From DATJGR01 sp963812255 (GTDB lineage Bacteria > Pseudomonadota > Gammaproteobacteria > Pseudomonadales > Azotimanducaceae): DNA of 64,000 nt. Below are positions 36,186 to 44,843 of this stretch, piece by piece (position 1 is the stretch's first letter; every line of letters begins with the position of its first letter). Position numbers and translations under genes: made by a program. The DNA is taken from NCBI GenBank assembly GCA_963812255.1, contig CAWEUM010000005.1:2108001-2172000 (forward strand), in the 5' to 3' direction. Below the pieces are notes generated by a model. That model searched no databases and was not told the origin of the DNA. It saw only the letters and a program-made list of their open reading frames with translations.

Positions 36186-36653
36186 ATGGCGGCGCTGTTG
36201 GCAGTGGAAACGAAGGAACTCGCATGTGTGATGATCCCGCTCGCAGAGACGCACCTGCTGCTGCCCAACGTGACCATCGCGGAGATTCTCCCGTGGCGCC
36301 GCATCAAACCGTTGTCGGGTGGGCCCAAATGGTGTCTGGGGATGCTTGGTTGGCGCGGTGAAACAGTCCCGGTCGTTCAATTCGAGTCGCTCAACGGCGG
36401 TGAGTTCGTCGGCGCCGGCCGCCATAGATGTCTGTTGATCATGAACCGCGCGCGGCGTTCGACCGGGCGCGCCTTTTATGCTCTCGCATCGTCTGGTTTG
36501 CCTCGCATCGTGCATCTGTCGGACGACGATCTGCAGAATCGATCTGTGCGTCTGGGGCCAGCTGAGGTTGCTTCGCTTCGAGTAGGAACCGAGCCCGCAG
36601 TGGTTCCGAACCTGTCGTTCATCGAAGAGCAACTGGCAACCCTGCGCAGCTGA
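36186..36653 (+). CDS. chpC: CheW-like protein ChpC
   Basis: A 155-residue CheW-fold protein (CVMIPLAETHLLLPNVTIAEILPW, WCLGMLGWRGETVPVVQFESL). It follows chpA after 23 bases, the place of the second CheW-like adaptor ChpC in Pseudomonas, though there chpB lies between. It probably ties additional receptors to ChpA. It is the last gene of the operon; the convergent rsmE stop is 16 bases away and no terminator was seen. Confidence 0.85.
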   Translation: MAALLAVETKELACVMIPLAETHLLLPNVTIAEILPWRRIKPLSGGPKWCLGMLGWRGETVPVVQFESLNGGEFVGAGRHRCLLIMNRARRSTGRAFYALASSGLPRIVHLSDDDLQNRSVRLGPAEVASLRVGTEPAVVPNLSFIEEQLATLRS

Positions 36654-36669
36654 GCGCAACGGCTGCTAG

Positions 36670-37398
36670 CTACGGGACGCGCCATCCCCAGGCTTGGCGC
36701 ACGATCGCCAGCGCGGCGAGCGGAGCGGTATCTGCACGTAGTATCAATTCTCCAAGACCGATCGGATACGCACCATAGGCGAGCGCGCTGGAGCGCTCCA
36801 CGTCACTGAAACCACCCTCGGGCCCCACCAGCACCATCGTATCGACGCACGCCAGCGCGCGGTCGACCGGCGGCGCGCCCGGGTCTAGCAGAAACGTCTG
36901 CACGGCGCGTGGTTGGTCCAGCAGAGTCGGGAGTGGGGCCGGTGCGTGCAGTGTAGGTAGACGTAGTCGGCCACATTGCTCAGCGGCGCTCGCAAGAACG
37001 CGCTGCCAGTGCAATTCGCGACGACCGGCACGCGGGCCATCGAAGCGCACCTCGGTACGTTCGGTATCGATCAACCAGATGTCCGTTGCACCGAGTTCGG
37101 TTGCCTTCTGCATGACAAAATCGAGGCGGTCACCTTTGAGCAGTGCCTGGGCGAGGTGCAACCTCACACGCGGCGTAGGTTCGGACTTGGCCACCGGACC
37201 AACGCGCACTTCACATGCACGGGAATCGGCGTTGCATATCTCTGCTTCGTACGCGTCCCCGTCGCCGCAGAACAGCAGCACGTGATCACCACGGCGCTGG
37301 CGGAGTACGCGACATAGGTAGTGCGAGCGATCCGGGTCCAGGGTCAGAGAAATGCCAGCGGTCAATCGTTCGCCGATGTACAGGCGTCGCTCAGTCAT
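36670..37398 (-). CDS. rsmE: 16S rRNA (uracil(1498)-N(3))-methyltransferase
   Basis: A 242-residue SPOUT methyltransferase: N-terminal PUA-like part with HYLCRVLRQRRGD, then QALLKGDRLDFVMQKATELG, EQCGRLRLP, VLVGPEGGFSDVE and the knot LGELILRADTAPLAAL. It methylates the decoding-region uridine of 16S rRNA. Its start overlaps the metF stop by eight bases. Confidence 0.95.
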   Translation of the reverse strand: MTERRLYIGERLTAGISLTLDPDRSHYLCRVLRQRRGDHVLLFCGDGDAYEAEICNADSRACEVRVGPVAKSEPTPRVRLHLAQALLKGDRLDFVMQKATELGATDIWLIDTERTEVRFDGPRAGRRELHWQRVLASAAEQCGRLRLPTLHAPAPLPTLLDQPRAVQTFLLDPGAPPVDRALACVDTMVLVGPEGGFSDVERSSALAYGAYPIGLGELILRADTAPLAALAIVRQAWGWRVP

Positions 37399-38236
37399 TG
37401 CCGTTGGGCAAGGACATCCGGTCGAGCACCGCCTGCGTCGGCGCGGATTGATTCAGCGTATAGAAGTGCAGGCCAGGCGCGCCGCCGTCGACGAGGCGCT
37501 GACACAGAGTCGCGACGACGTCGGTGCCGAATGACCGCAATGATTCGCTGTCGTCCTGATATGCGGCCAGTCGACTGCGGATCCAGCGTGGAATTTCGGC
37601 GCCGCAGCTGTCGGAAAAGCGAACCAGGTTCGCGTAGCTCGTGATCGGCATGATGCCGGGAACGATCGGCACGGCGACGTTGGCCCGTTCGACGAAATCG
37701 AAGTACGCATCCGCGTTGTAGAAATACTGGGTGATCGCCCCATTCGCCCCCGCAGCAACCTTGCGGCGGAAATGTTCGATGTCCTGATCGGGTGAAGGTG
37801 CCTCTGGATGAACTTCCGGATAGCCGGCAACTTCGATTTCCAACTTGTCGCCTGCATGGCCGCGCAACAGTGTCACCAGGTTGATGGCGTAGCTCACGTG
37901 GCGCGTATTGCCAAAACCGGACGGAGTGTCACCCCGCAACGCAACCATGCGCGCGATGCCGAGTTCGAGATAGCGGTCGATCAGTGCCTTGATTGCGCGC
38001 TCTCCATCGCTACCCATCGAGAGGTGCGGCGCCACCTCATGGCCGGCTGCCGCGAGGCCTGAGACTGCCTCGAACGTACGGTCGCGGGTCGATCCGCCGG
38101 CGCCGTAGGTTACCGAGAAGAACACCGGATGGTTCTTCGACAGCGCGGCGGCGGTTCGCAGTAGCGCGACCTGGCCTTTGTCGGTCTTCGGCGGAAAGAA
38201 TTCGAAACTGAGTCGAAACGCGCGCCGCGCTGTCAT
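37391..38236 (-). CDS. metF: Methylenetetrahydrofolate reductase
   Basis: A 281-residue flavoprotein that makes 5-methyltetrahydrofolate for methionine synthesis. Motifs are LSFEFFPPKT with the catalytic Glu, FFSVTYGAGGSTRDRT, ALRGDTPSG, GYPEVHPEAPS, AITQYFYN and GLHFYTLNQS. The ATG at 38236 lies two bases after the metK stop, so metK and metF are co-transcribed, which links the C1 donor pathway to SAM synthesis. Confidence 0.95.
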   Translation of the reverse strand: MTARRAFRLSFEFFPPKTDKGQVALLRTAAALSKNHPVFFSVTYGAGGSTRDRTFEAVSGLAAAGHEVAPHLSMGSDGERAIKALIDRYLELGIARMVALRGDTPSGFGNTRHVSYAINLVTLLRGHAGDKLEIEVAGYPEVHPEAPSPDQDIEHFRRKVAAGANGAITQYFYNADAYFDFVERANVAVPIVPGIMPITSYANLVRFSDSCGAEIPRWIRSRLAAYQDDSESLRSFGTDVVATLCQRLVDGGAPGLHFYTLNQSAPTQAVLDRMSLPNGND

Positions 38237-38238
38237 GA

Positions 38239-39402
38239 TCAGGCGGCGCGAAGCGCCTCGGCCAGGGTCGCCGCTTTGTCGGTGCGTTCCCACGTGAACT
38301 GCGTCTCGGTCCGACCGAAATGTCCGTAGGCGGAGGTCTGGCGAAAGATCGGCCGCTTCAGATCCAGCATGGCGATGAGACCGCGCGGGCGCAGGTCGAA
38401 ATGTTCGCGAATCAACCGGATGATCTGTTCGTCGGAAAGCTTGCCCGTGCCGAACGTATTGACGCTGATCGATGTCGGCTCGGCGACACCGATCGCGTAG
38501 CTCACTTGAATCTCGCAGCGTTCGGCGATGCCCGATGCAACGATGTTCTTGGCGACGTAGCGTGTCGCATACGCCGCCGAGCGATCGACCTTCGAGGGAT
38601 CCTTGCCGGAGAATGCGCCGCCACCGTGGCGCGCCATGCCGCCGTACGTATCGACAATGATCTTGCGGCCCGTCAGGCCACAATCGCCGACCGGGCCGCC
38701 GATGACGAATTTTCCTGTGGGGTTGATGTAGATCTTCGTCGTCTTCGTCACCCAGTTGCCGGGCAAGGTCGGCTTGATGATCTCTTCAAGGACCGCTTCG
38801 TGTAGATCCTTCTGTGAGATGTCGGGGTCATGCTGCGTCGACAGCACCACCGCGTCGATGCCTAGCGGCTTGCCGTCCTGGCCGTAGCGGAATGTCAGCT
38901 GGCTTTTCGCGTCGGGTCGCAGAAACGAGCACTTGCCATTGCGGCGAACTTCCGCCTGCTTTTGCATCAGGCGGTGCGCGTACGTGATCGGCGCCGGCAT
39001 GAATACATCCGTCTCGTTCGTTGCATAGCCGAACATCAATCCCTGGTCGCCGGCGCCCTGTTCGTGATCACCCGTCTCGTCGACGCCCATCGCGATATCG
39101 ACGGATTGCTGGCCGAGCGCATTCACCACAGTGCACTCGTCAGGGTCGAAGCCGCACGCGATGTCGTCGTAGCCGATGTCTTTGATCACTTGACGAACGA
39201 GTCGGTCAAGGTGCACGTCGGCATTCGAACGCGTTTCGCCCGCGATCACCACGATCCCGGTTTTGATCAGCGTTTCGCATGCGACGCGTGATTCGGGATC
39301 CTGTGCGAGCATTGCGTCGAGCACCGCGTCGGAAATCTGGTCGGCCATTTTGTCGGGGTGGCCTTCGCCGACCGACTCGGATGTAAACACGCTGTAGTCC
39401 AC
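38239..39402 (-). CDS. metK: S-adenosylmethionine synthetase
   Basis: A 387-residue enzyme making SAM from methionine and ATP. Motifs: FTSESVGEGHPDKMADQISD, the flexible loop, GAGDQGLMFGYA and the P-loop-like GGGAFSGKDPSKVDRSAAY. The start is a GTG at 39402 (VDYSVFTSES), which matches the family N-terminus, without a clear Shine-Dalgarno. It heads the metK-metF-rsmE run. Confidence 0.95.
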   Translation of the reverse strand: MDYSVFTSESVGEGHPDKMADQISDAVLDAMLAQDPESRVACETLIKTGIVVIAGETRSNADVHLDRLVRQVIKDIGYDDIACGFDPDECTVVNALGQQSVDIAMGVDETGDHEQGAGDQGLMFGYATNETDVFMPAPITYAHRLMQKQAEVRRNGKCSFLRPDAKSQLTFRYGQDGKPLGIDAVVLSTQHDPDISQKDLHEAVLEEIIKPTLPGNWVTKTTKIYINPTGKFVIGGPVGDCGLTGRKIIVDTYGGMARHGGGAFSGKDPSKVDRSAAYATRYVAKNIVASGIAERCEIQVSYAIGVAEPTSISVNTFGTGKLSDEQIIRLIREHFDLRPRGLIAMLDLKRPIFRQTSAYGHFGRTETQFTWERTDKAATLAEALRAA

Positions 39403-39436
39403 TATGAAGAATCCGCTCGCCCAAAGGCGGAGAATT

Positions 39437-39448
39437 CTAAGTGCTTAG
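39437..39448. promoter_or_regulatory. Palindrome overlapping a candidate metK -10
   Basis: Inverted repeat CTAAG-TG-CTTAG. On the minus strand a possible -10 TAGAAT (39434-39439) overlaps it, pointing to metK; the matching -35 is weak. Between here and the metK start a small stem CTCGCC-CAAA-GGCGGAG (39415-39431, one bulge) could form in the leader. It does not match the MetJ box or any SAM/SAH riboswitch I know. Confidence 0.3.
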
Positions 39449-39468
39449 CGCGCGCGATGGTGTAAAAA

Positions 39469-39522
39469 ATTGCGTTGCCTCTATTGGGGTCACCCAGATC
39501 GCGTTGCCCAAATTGCGTTACC
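39469..39522 (+). repeat. Three direct repeats upstream of tkt
   Basis: ATTGCGTTGCC at 39469-39479, ATCGCGTTGCC at 39498-39508 and ATTGCGTTACC at 39512-39522, spaced 29 and 14 bases apart, in the metK-tkt intergenic region. Each differs from the first by at most one base. They may be a protein-binding array; no regulator is evident. Confidence 0.45.
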
Positions 39523-39571
39523 AGGGCCAAGCAACGACAATATTCGCCCCGTTCGCTGTCCACGACCGCCT

Positions 39572-41575
39572 ATGCCTTCCCCAACGGAACGAGCCAACGC
39601 GATTCGCGCCTTGGCAATGGACTCGGTACAGCGGGCCAACTCCGGTCACCCCGGTGCGCCGATGGGACTCGCCGACGTCGGTGAAGTGCTGTGGCGGAGC
39701 GTGCTGAAGCACAATCCTTCGAATCCGGCCTGGTTCGACCGCGACCGCTTCGTGTTGTCCAACGGCCATGCGTCGATGCTGCTGTACGCGATGCTGCATC
39801 TGTCCGGCTATGCCGTGACGATCGACGACATCAAGCAGTTCCGGCAGCTGCATTCGAAGACTGCGGGACACCCGGAATTCGGCGAATGCCCGGGTGTCGA
39901 GACCACCACCGGCCCATTGGGACAGGGATTTGCCAATGCGGTCGGGTTCGCGCTCGCGGAGCGTGAACTCGCGCGAACGTTCAACCGTAATGGGTTCGAC
40001 GTCATCGATCACCGTACCTGGGTGATCGTCGGCGATGGATGCCTGATGGAGGGCATCTCGCACGAGGCGGCTTCACTCGCTGGTACTCTGGCGCTGAGCA
40101 AATTGACCTGTATCTACGATGACAACGGGATTTCGATCGACGGCGAAACGCACGGTTGGTTCAACGAAGATGTCGGCGCGCGCTTCGAAGCGTATGGTTG
40201 GCACGTAGTCCGTGACGTCGATGGCCACGATTCGAACGCGGTCGCCGCGGCTCTTGCGTCGGCGAGGCAGCAGGATAAGCCGACCTTGATACGTTGCCGT
40301 ACGGTGATTGGATTCGGCGCACCGAACAAGCAGGGCACCGCAGCCACGCATGGTTCGCCGCTTGGCGCCAACGAAGTCGATCTGGCGCGCCGCACACTGA
40401 ACTGGAGTTATGCCCCGTTCGAAGTGCCGCAATCCATTTATGACGAGTGGGATTGTCGCGCCGCCGGCACGCAACGCGAGGAAGCCTGGCGAGCGTTGGT
40501 GGGTCGTTACCGTGAAGCGTTCCCGGATCTGGCGCGCGAACTCGACCGCCGCATCTCCGGGCAGCAGCCCGAAGGTTGGAGCGCCGGTCTCGAAGAGGTT
40601 GCGCGCTCAGCTCAGGACACACTCGAGGATCTGGAGACGCGAAAATCGTCGCAGCGCTGCCTGAACGCGCTCGGCCCGGTGCTCCCGGAACTGATCGGCG
40701 GGTCGGCCGACCTGACCGGATCCAACAATACGCGATGGGGTGGTGCGCGGGACGTGTCAGCGACGCACGGCGGCGATTACATCAATTTCGGCGTTCGCGA
40801 ATTCGCGATGACCGCGATCAGCAATGGCATCGGATTGCACGGCGGATTCATACCGTTCTCCGGCACCTTTCTGATCTTCATGGAGTACGCGCGCAACGCC
40901 GTGCGGCTGGCGTCTCTGATGCGTTTGCGCAATATATTCGTCTACACGCACGATTCGGTCGCGCTGGGTGAGGACGGACCGACACATCAGCCGATCGAGC
41001 AGCTCGCGAATCTGCGCATGACCCCGAACCTGTCGCTGTGGCGACCCTGCGATACCGTCGAGACTGCCTTTGCGTGGCGGGCCGCCGTGGCGCGCAGCAA
41101 CGGCCCCACCGCGCTGGTGCTGACCCGTCAGAAAACCGAGGCACAAGCACGCGACGGCGAAGCATACGAGTCGATATCGCGTGGCGGCTACATACTCGCC
41201 AAGGAGCGGGGCGTACTTCAGGCGGTCATCATCGCGACCGGTTCGGAGGTCGAACTCGCGATTGCAGCGGCGAAGCGGCTTGCCAGCGAGGATCTCGGTG
41301 TGCGGGTTGTTTCGATGCCGAGCTCTGACACATTTCTCGCGCAGGATGATGCGTATCGCGAGTCTGTCATACCCAAACTCGTTCGGGCGCGCGTTGCGAT
41401 CGAAGCGGCGCATCCGGGCTATTGGTATCGCTTCGTTGGGCTCGATGGTGCCGTCGTCGGTATCGAGCGCTTTGGCATGTCGGCTCCGGGTATGGAGGCG
41501 ATGAAGGCGCTCGGCATGACCGTGGGGCACGTTGTCGCAGCCGTGCGCGGCTGCATCTCGAGCGTCGTTCCATGA
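39572..41575 (+). CDS. tkt: Transketolase
   Basis: A 667-residue thiamine-diphosphate enzyme of the pentose phosphate pathway. It starts with MPSPTERANAIRALAMDSVQ; GHPGAPMGLADV, GHASMLLYAMLHLSGY, TTGPLGQGFANAVGFALAE, the ThDP motif GDGCLMEGISHEAASLAG-x-LSK, and the C-terminal TGSEVELAI and RFGMSAPG are visible. The ATG at 39572 gives the normal length; the frame is open for another 34 residues upstream. The stop overlaps pgk (ATGA). Confidence 0.95.
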   Translation: MPSPTERANAIRALAMDSVQRANSGHPGAPMGLADVGEVLWRSVLKHNPSNPAWFDRDRFVLSNGHASMLLYAMLHLSGYAVTIDDIKQFRQLHSKTAGHPEFGECPGVETTTGPLGQGFANAVGFALAERELARTFNRNGFDVIDHRTWVIVGDGCLMEGISHEAASLAGTLALSKLTCIYDDNGISIDGETHGWFNEDVGARFEAYGWHVVRDVDGHDSNAVAAALASARQQDKPTLIRCRTVIGFGAPNKQGTAATHGSPLGANEVDLARRTLNWSYAPFEVPQSIYDEWDCRAAGTQREEAWRALVGRYREAFPDLARELDRRISGQQPEGWSAGLEEVARSAQDTLEDLETRKSSQRCLNALGPVLPELIGGSADLTGSNNTRWGGARDVSATHGGDYINFGVREFAMTAISNGIGLHGGFIPFSGTFLIFMEYARNAVRLASLMRLRNIFVYTHDSVALGEDGPTHQPIEQLANLRMTPNLSLWRPCDTVETAFAWRAAVARSNGPTALVLTRQKTEAQARDGEAYESISRGGYILAKERGVLQAVIIATGSEVELAIAAAKRLASEDLGVRVVSMPSSDTFLAQDDAYRESVIPKLVRARVAIEAAHPGYWYRFVGLDGAVVGIERFGMSAPGMEAMKALGMTVGHVVAAVRGCISSVVP

Positions 41576-42762
41576 ATGTGCTGGCCATGGACGATGTGTC
41601 GCTCGAGGGCAAGCGTGTACTGATACGCGAGGATCTGAACGTACCGGTGAACCGCGGCAAAGTGACCAGCGATGCCCGGATCGTCGCGGCGCTGCCGACC
41701 CTCGAACGTGCGCTGGCGGCTGGCGCGGCCGTCATGATCGCGTCGCATCTGGGTCGGCCGACCGAAGGCGCCGACGCGCACAGGGAACCCGAGTTCAGCC
41801 TCGCACCGGTCGCGAATCGATTGGCGCATCTGCTTGGTCGAGACGTTCCGCTCGTCAGCGATTGGATCGACGGCGTGAAGATCGCGGCCGGAGAAATCAA
41901 GCTGCTCGAAAACGTCCGTTGGCTGTCAGGCGAAGCTGCTGACGACGATGCGCTGGCGCGACGCATGGCAAAACTATGCGACGTCTTCGTCATGGACGCG
42001 TTTGGTACGGCCCACCGTGCGCAGGTGTCGACGCATGGAATCGCGAAGTACGCGCGGATTGCGTGCGCCGGTCCACTGCTCGTCGCCGAACTCGATGCGC
42101 TTGGGCGGGCGCTCGCTAAACCTGCTCGGCCGATGCTGGCCGTCGTTGGCGGCTCGAAAGTGTCAACCAAGCTCGAGGCACTGGCGCGCCTGGCCGAGGT
42201 TGCAGATGTGATCATAGTCGGCGGTGGCATCGCCAACACGTTCATAGCGGCGCGCGGCCACAAAGTCGGCAGATCGCTATTCGAACCGGCTCTGTTGGAC
42301 GCCGCGCGCCGGATCGCCGAGACGGTCGAGGTGCCGCTGCCGGTCGATGTCATGGTCGCGCCGAAGCTCGATGGGTCGATGCCGGCCACACTGCGTCTGG
42401 TCGATGACGTGCGGGACGACGAGATGATTCTCGACATTGGGCCGGAAGCGGCCCGCCGGTTTGCAAAACGTTTGGAGGCCGCTGGAACGATCCTATGGAA
42501 CGGCCCGGTGGGCGTTTTCGAGTACGACCAGTTCGGTGAAGGGACCCGCGTGCTGGCAGAAGCGATCGCGGCGAGTTCGGCGTTTTCGATTGCAGGTGGT
42601 GGCGATACGCTGGCGGCGATCGACAAATACGGCGTCGGCGATGCAATCTCGTACATATCGACTGGCGGCGGCGCGTTCCTGGAGTTCGTCGAAGGAAAAA
42701 AGCTACCGGCGGTCGAAGTCCTCGAAACCCGCGCTCGCACCCTCAGAGCGGATGTACGGTAA
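41572..42762 (+). CDS. pgk: Phosphoglycerate kinase
   Basis: A 396-residue glycolytic kinase (KRVLIREDLNVPVNRGKVTSDARI, MIASHLGRPTEG, LLENVRW, DVFVMDAFGTAHRAQVST, VVGGSKVSTK, GGGIANTFI, GTILWNGPVGVFE, STGGGAFLEFVEGK). It overlaps tkt by ATGA. Glyceraldehyde-3-phosphate dehydrogenase, often between tkt and pgk, is not in the cluster, nor is pyruvate kinase. Confidence 0.96.
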   Translation: MNVLAMDDVSLEGKRVLIREDLNVPVNRGKVTSDARIVAALPTLERALAAGAAVMIASHLGRPTEGADAHREPEFSLAPVANRLAHLLGRDVPLVSDWIDGVKIAAGEIKLLENVRWLSGEAADDDALARRMAKLCDVFVMDAFGTAHRAQVSTHGIAKYARIACAGPLLVAELDALGRALAKPARPMLAVVGGSKVSTKLEALARLAEVADVIIVGGGIANTFIAARGHKVGRSLFEPALLDAARRIAETVEVPLPVDVMVAPKLDGSMPATLRLVDDVRDDEMILDIGPEAARRFAKRLEAAGTILWNGPVGVFEYDQFGEGTRVLAEAIAASSAFSIAGGGDTLAAIDKYGVGDAISYISTGGGAFLEFVEGKKLPAVEVLETRARTLRADVR

Positions 42763-42790
42763 TCGGATGGGTAGAGCCAAGGAGTAAATG

Positions 42791-43855
42791 ATGCCGATGA
42801 TCAGTATGCGCCAATTGTTGGATCACGCCGCCGAGCACGATTACGGGGTGCCGGCGTTCAATGTCAACAACCTCGAGCAGATGCGCGCGATCATGGAAGG
42901 CGCTGCCGCGACTGACAGCCCGGTCATCGTGCAGGCGTCAGCGGGTGCGCGGAAGTATGCGGGTGCCACGTTCCTGCGCCATCTGATTCTCGCCGCGATC
43001 GAGGAGTTTCCACAAATTCCGATCGTCATGCATCAGGACCACGGTGCATCGCCATCGGTGTGCCAGCGTTCCATTCAACTCGGCTTCTCGTCGGTGATGA
43101 TGGATGGCTCGTTGCGCGATGATCAGAAGACGCCGGCCGAATACGACTACAACGTCGATGTCACGCGACGCGTCGTCGACATGGCGCATGCGTGCGGGGT
43201 ATCCGTCGAAGGCGAACTCGGTTGCCTCGGCTCGCTGGAAACCGGCATGGGCGGTGAAGAGGACGGTGGCGGTCATGAGGGCTCGTTGTCGATGGACATG
43301 CTGCTCACCGATCCCGAACAGGCCGCGGACTTCGTTCAGCAAACGCGCGTCGATGCATTGGCGATCGCGATCGGCACGTCGCACGGCGCGTACAAATTCA
43401 GCCGCCCGCCGACCGGCGATATTCTTGCGATCGATCGCGTGAGGGAGATTCACGCCCGAATTCCCAATACACATCTCGTGATGCACGGCTCGTCTTCTGT
43501 TCCACAGGATCTGCTGGCGACGATCAACGAATACGGCGGCGATCTGGGTGAGACGTATGGTGTTCCGGTCGAGGAAATTCAGGAAGGTATCAAGAACGGC
43601 GTCCGCAAGGTGAACATTGATACCGACCTGCGCCTCGCAAGTACCGCGGCGATACGAAAGTTCCTCGCGCAGAACAAGAAGGAATTCGATCCGCGCAAAT
43701 ATCTCGCGGAGACGACGAAGGCGATGACGAAGGTGGTCATCGCTCGGTACGAGGCATTCGGCACCGCGGGCAAGGCGTCGAAGCTGAAGCCGCTACAACT
43801 CGAAGACATGTTCAAACGCTACGAACGCGGCGACCTGGATCCGATTGTCAACTGA
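42791..43855 (+). CDS. fba: Class II fructose-bisphosphate aldolase
   Basis: A 354-residue zinc aldolase of the Calvin-cycle subtype. Evidence: YGVPAFNVNNLEQMRAI, the metal ligands in MHQDHG, SVMMDGSLRDD, VEGELGCLGSLETG, IGTSHGAYKF, VMHGSSSVP, and KVNIDTDLRLA. Two ATGs are adjacent (42788 and 42791); the second sits six bases after AAGGAG and matches the family start. Directly upstream is pgk. Confidence 0.95.
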   Translation: MPMISMRQLLDHAAEHDYGVPAFNVNNLEQMRAIMEGAAATDSPVIVQASAGARKYAGATFLRHLILAAIEEFPQIPIVMHQDHGASPSVCQRSIQLGFSSVMMDGSLRDDQKTPAEYDYNVDVTRRVVDMAHACGVSVEGELGCLGSLETGMGGEEDGGGHEGSLSMDMLLTDPEQAADFVQQTRVDALAIAIGTSHGAYKFSRPPTGDILAIDRVREIHARIPNTHLVMHGSSSVPQDLLATINEYGGDLGETYGVPVEEIQEGIKNGVRKVNIDTDLRLASTAAIRKFLAQNKKEFDPRKYLAETTKAMTKVVIARYEAFGTAGKASKLKPLQLEDMFKRYERGDLDPIVN

Positions 43856-44843
43856 CCAGCAGGTGCCGTTCGATCCGCACCTGCTGCGCGGCGCACTGAA
43901 GCCGTTGGTTCCCGGTCGACCGACGATTCTGACGCCGGAGCAGGATCGGTATCTGCGCCACTACGGTATTCACTTCAGCGAGTCGAACCCGGCACTGGAG
44001 CACTGGTTCGGTCGAGTCGACAGTCCAGCACATCAACTCGCCGCTCATGTCTGGCGCCCGCGCGACGCCGTCGGCACGTCGATCGTGTTGCACGGTTACT
44101 ATGACCATGTCGGCTTGTATGGTCACCTGATCGGGCATCTGCTCGATCGCCGTCAGACAGTGCTGGCGTTCGATCTGCCCGGTCATGGATTGTCGAGCGG
44201 AGCGGCCGCCACCATCGACACCTTCGACCGCTACGTCGCTGCGTTCGATGTGTGCGTGCGCGCGCTCGGAGCGCATCTACCGAAGCCTTGGAGCCTGTTT
44301 GGCCAGAGCACCGGTGGTGGGATTGCAATGGAATGGCTGCTTGCGAACCAGTTGACACGTGCTACGTCGCCGTTCAGCGACGTCATTTTGCTGGCGCCGC
44401 TGGTGCGTCCGGCGAACTGGCGCTTCAATCAAATCGCGTATCAGGTCGCGCGGCGTTTGTTTACCGAACGGCCTCGCGGCCTGACCGACAACGCAGACAA
44501 TCCCGAGTTTCTCGCCTTCCTGCGCGAGCGAGATCCGCTGCAGGCGAAGACGCTACCGGTTCAATGGGTGACGGCGATGGTCGCGTGGATGCGTCGGTTC
44601 GAAAGCTATCGTCCAACCGACATTGCACCGCTGGTGATACAGGGCCAGGCCGACAAGACGGTCGACTGGCGCTACAACATGCGTGCGATCGAACGGTTAT
44701 TCGAACCGCAGATCGTTTATCTTCCGCAAGCCCGCCATCATCTCGTCAACGAGTCGCCGGCTTTGCGCGAGCAGCTCTTTGCGACGATTGATAGGCATGT
44801 GCTCGAAACCAAGGTCGCGTTTGCGATAGAGGAAAAACAATGA
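43845..44843 (+). CDS. Alpha/beta hydrolase
   Basis: A 332-residue alpha/beta hydrolase of the monoacylglycerol lipase/serine aminopeptidase S33 type. SIVLHGYYDHVGLYGHLI is the oxyanion region, FGQSTGGG the nucleophile elbow, QGQADKTVDW the acid and QARHHLVNES the His. No signal peptide. The TTG at 43845 overlaps the fba stop; a GTG at 43863 is an alternative. The stop overlaps the next gene by ATGA. Substrate unknown. Confidence 0.8.
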   Translation: MSTDQQVPFDPHLLRGALKPLVPGRPTILTPEQDRYLRHYGIHFSESNPALEHWFGRVDSPAHQLAAHVWRPRDAVGTSIVLHGYYDHVGLYGHLIGHLLDRRQTVLAFDLPGHGLSSGAAATIDTFDRYVAAFDVCVRALGAHLPKPWSLFGQSTGGGIAMEWLLANQLTRATSPFSDVILLAPLVRPANWRFNQIAYQVARRLFTERPRGLTDNADNPEFLAFLRERDPLQAKTLPVQWVTAMVAWMRRFESYRPTDIAPLVIQGQADKTVDWRYNMRAIERLFEPQIVYLPQARHHLVNESPALREQLFATIDRHVLETKVAFAIEEKQ

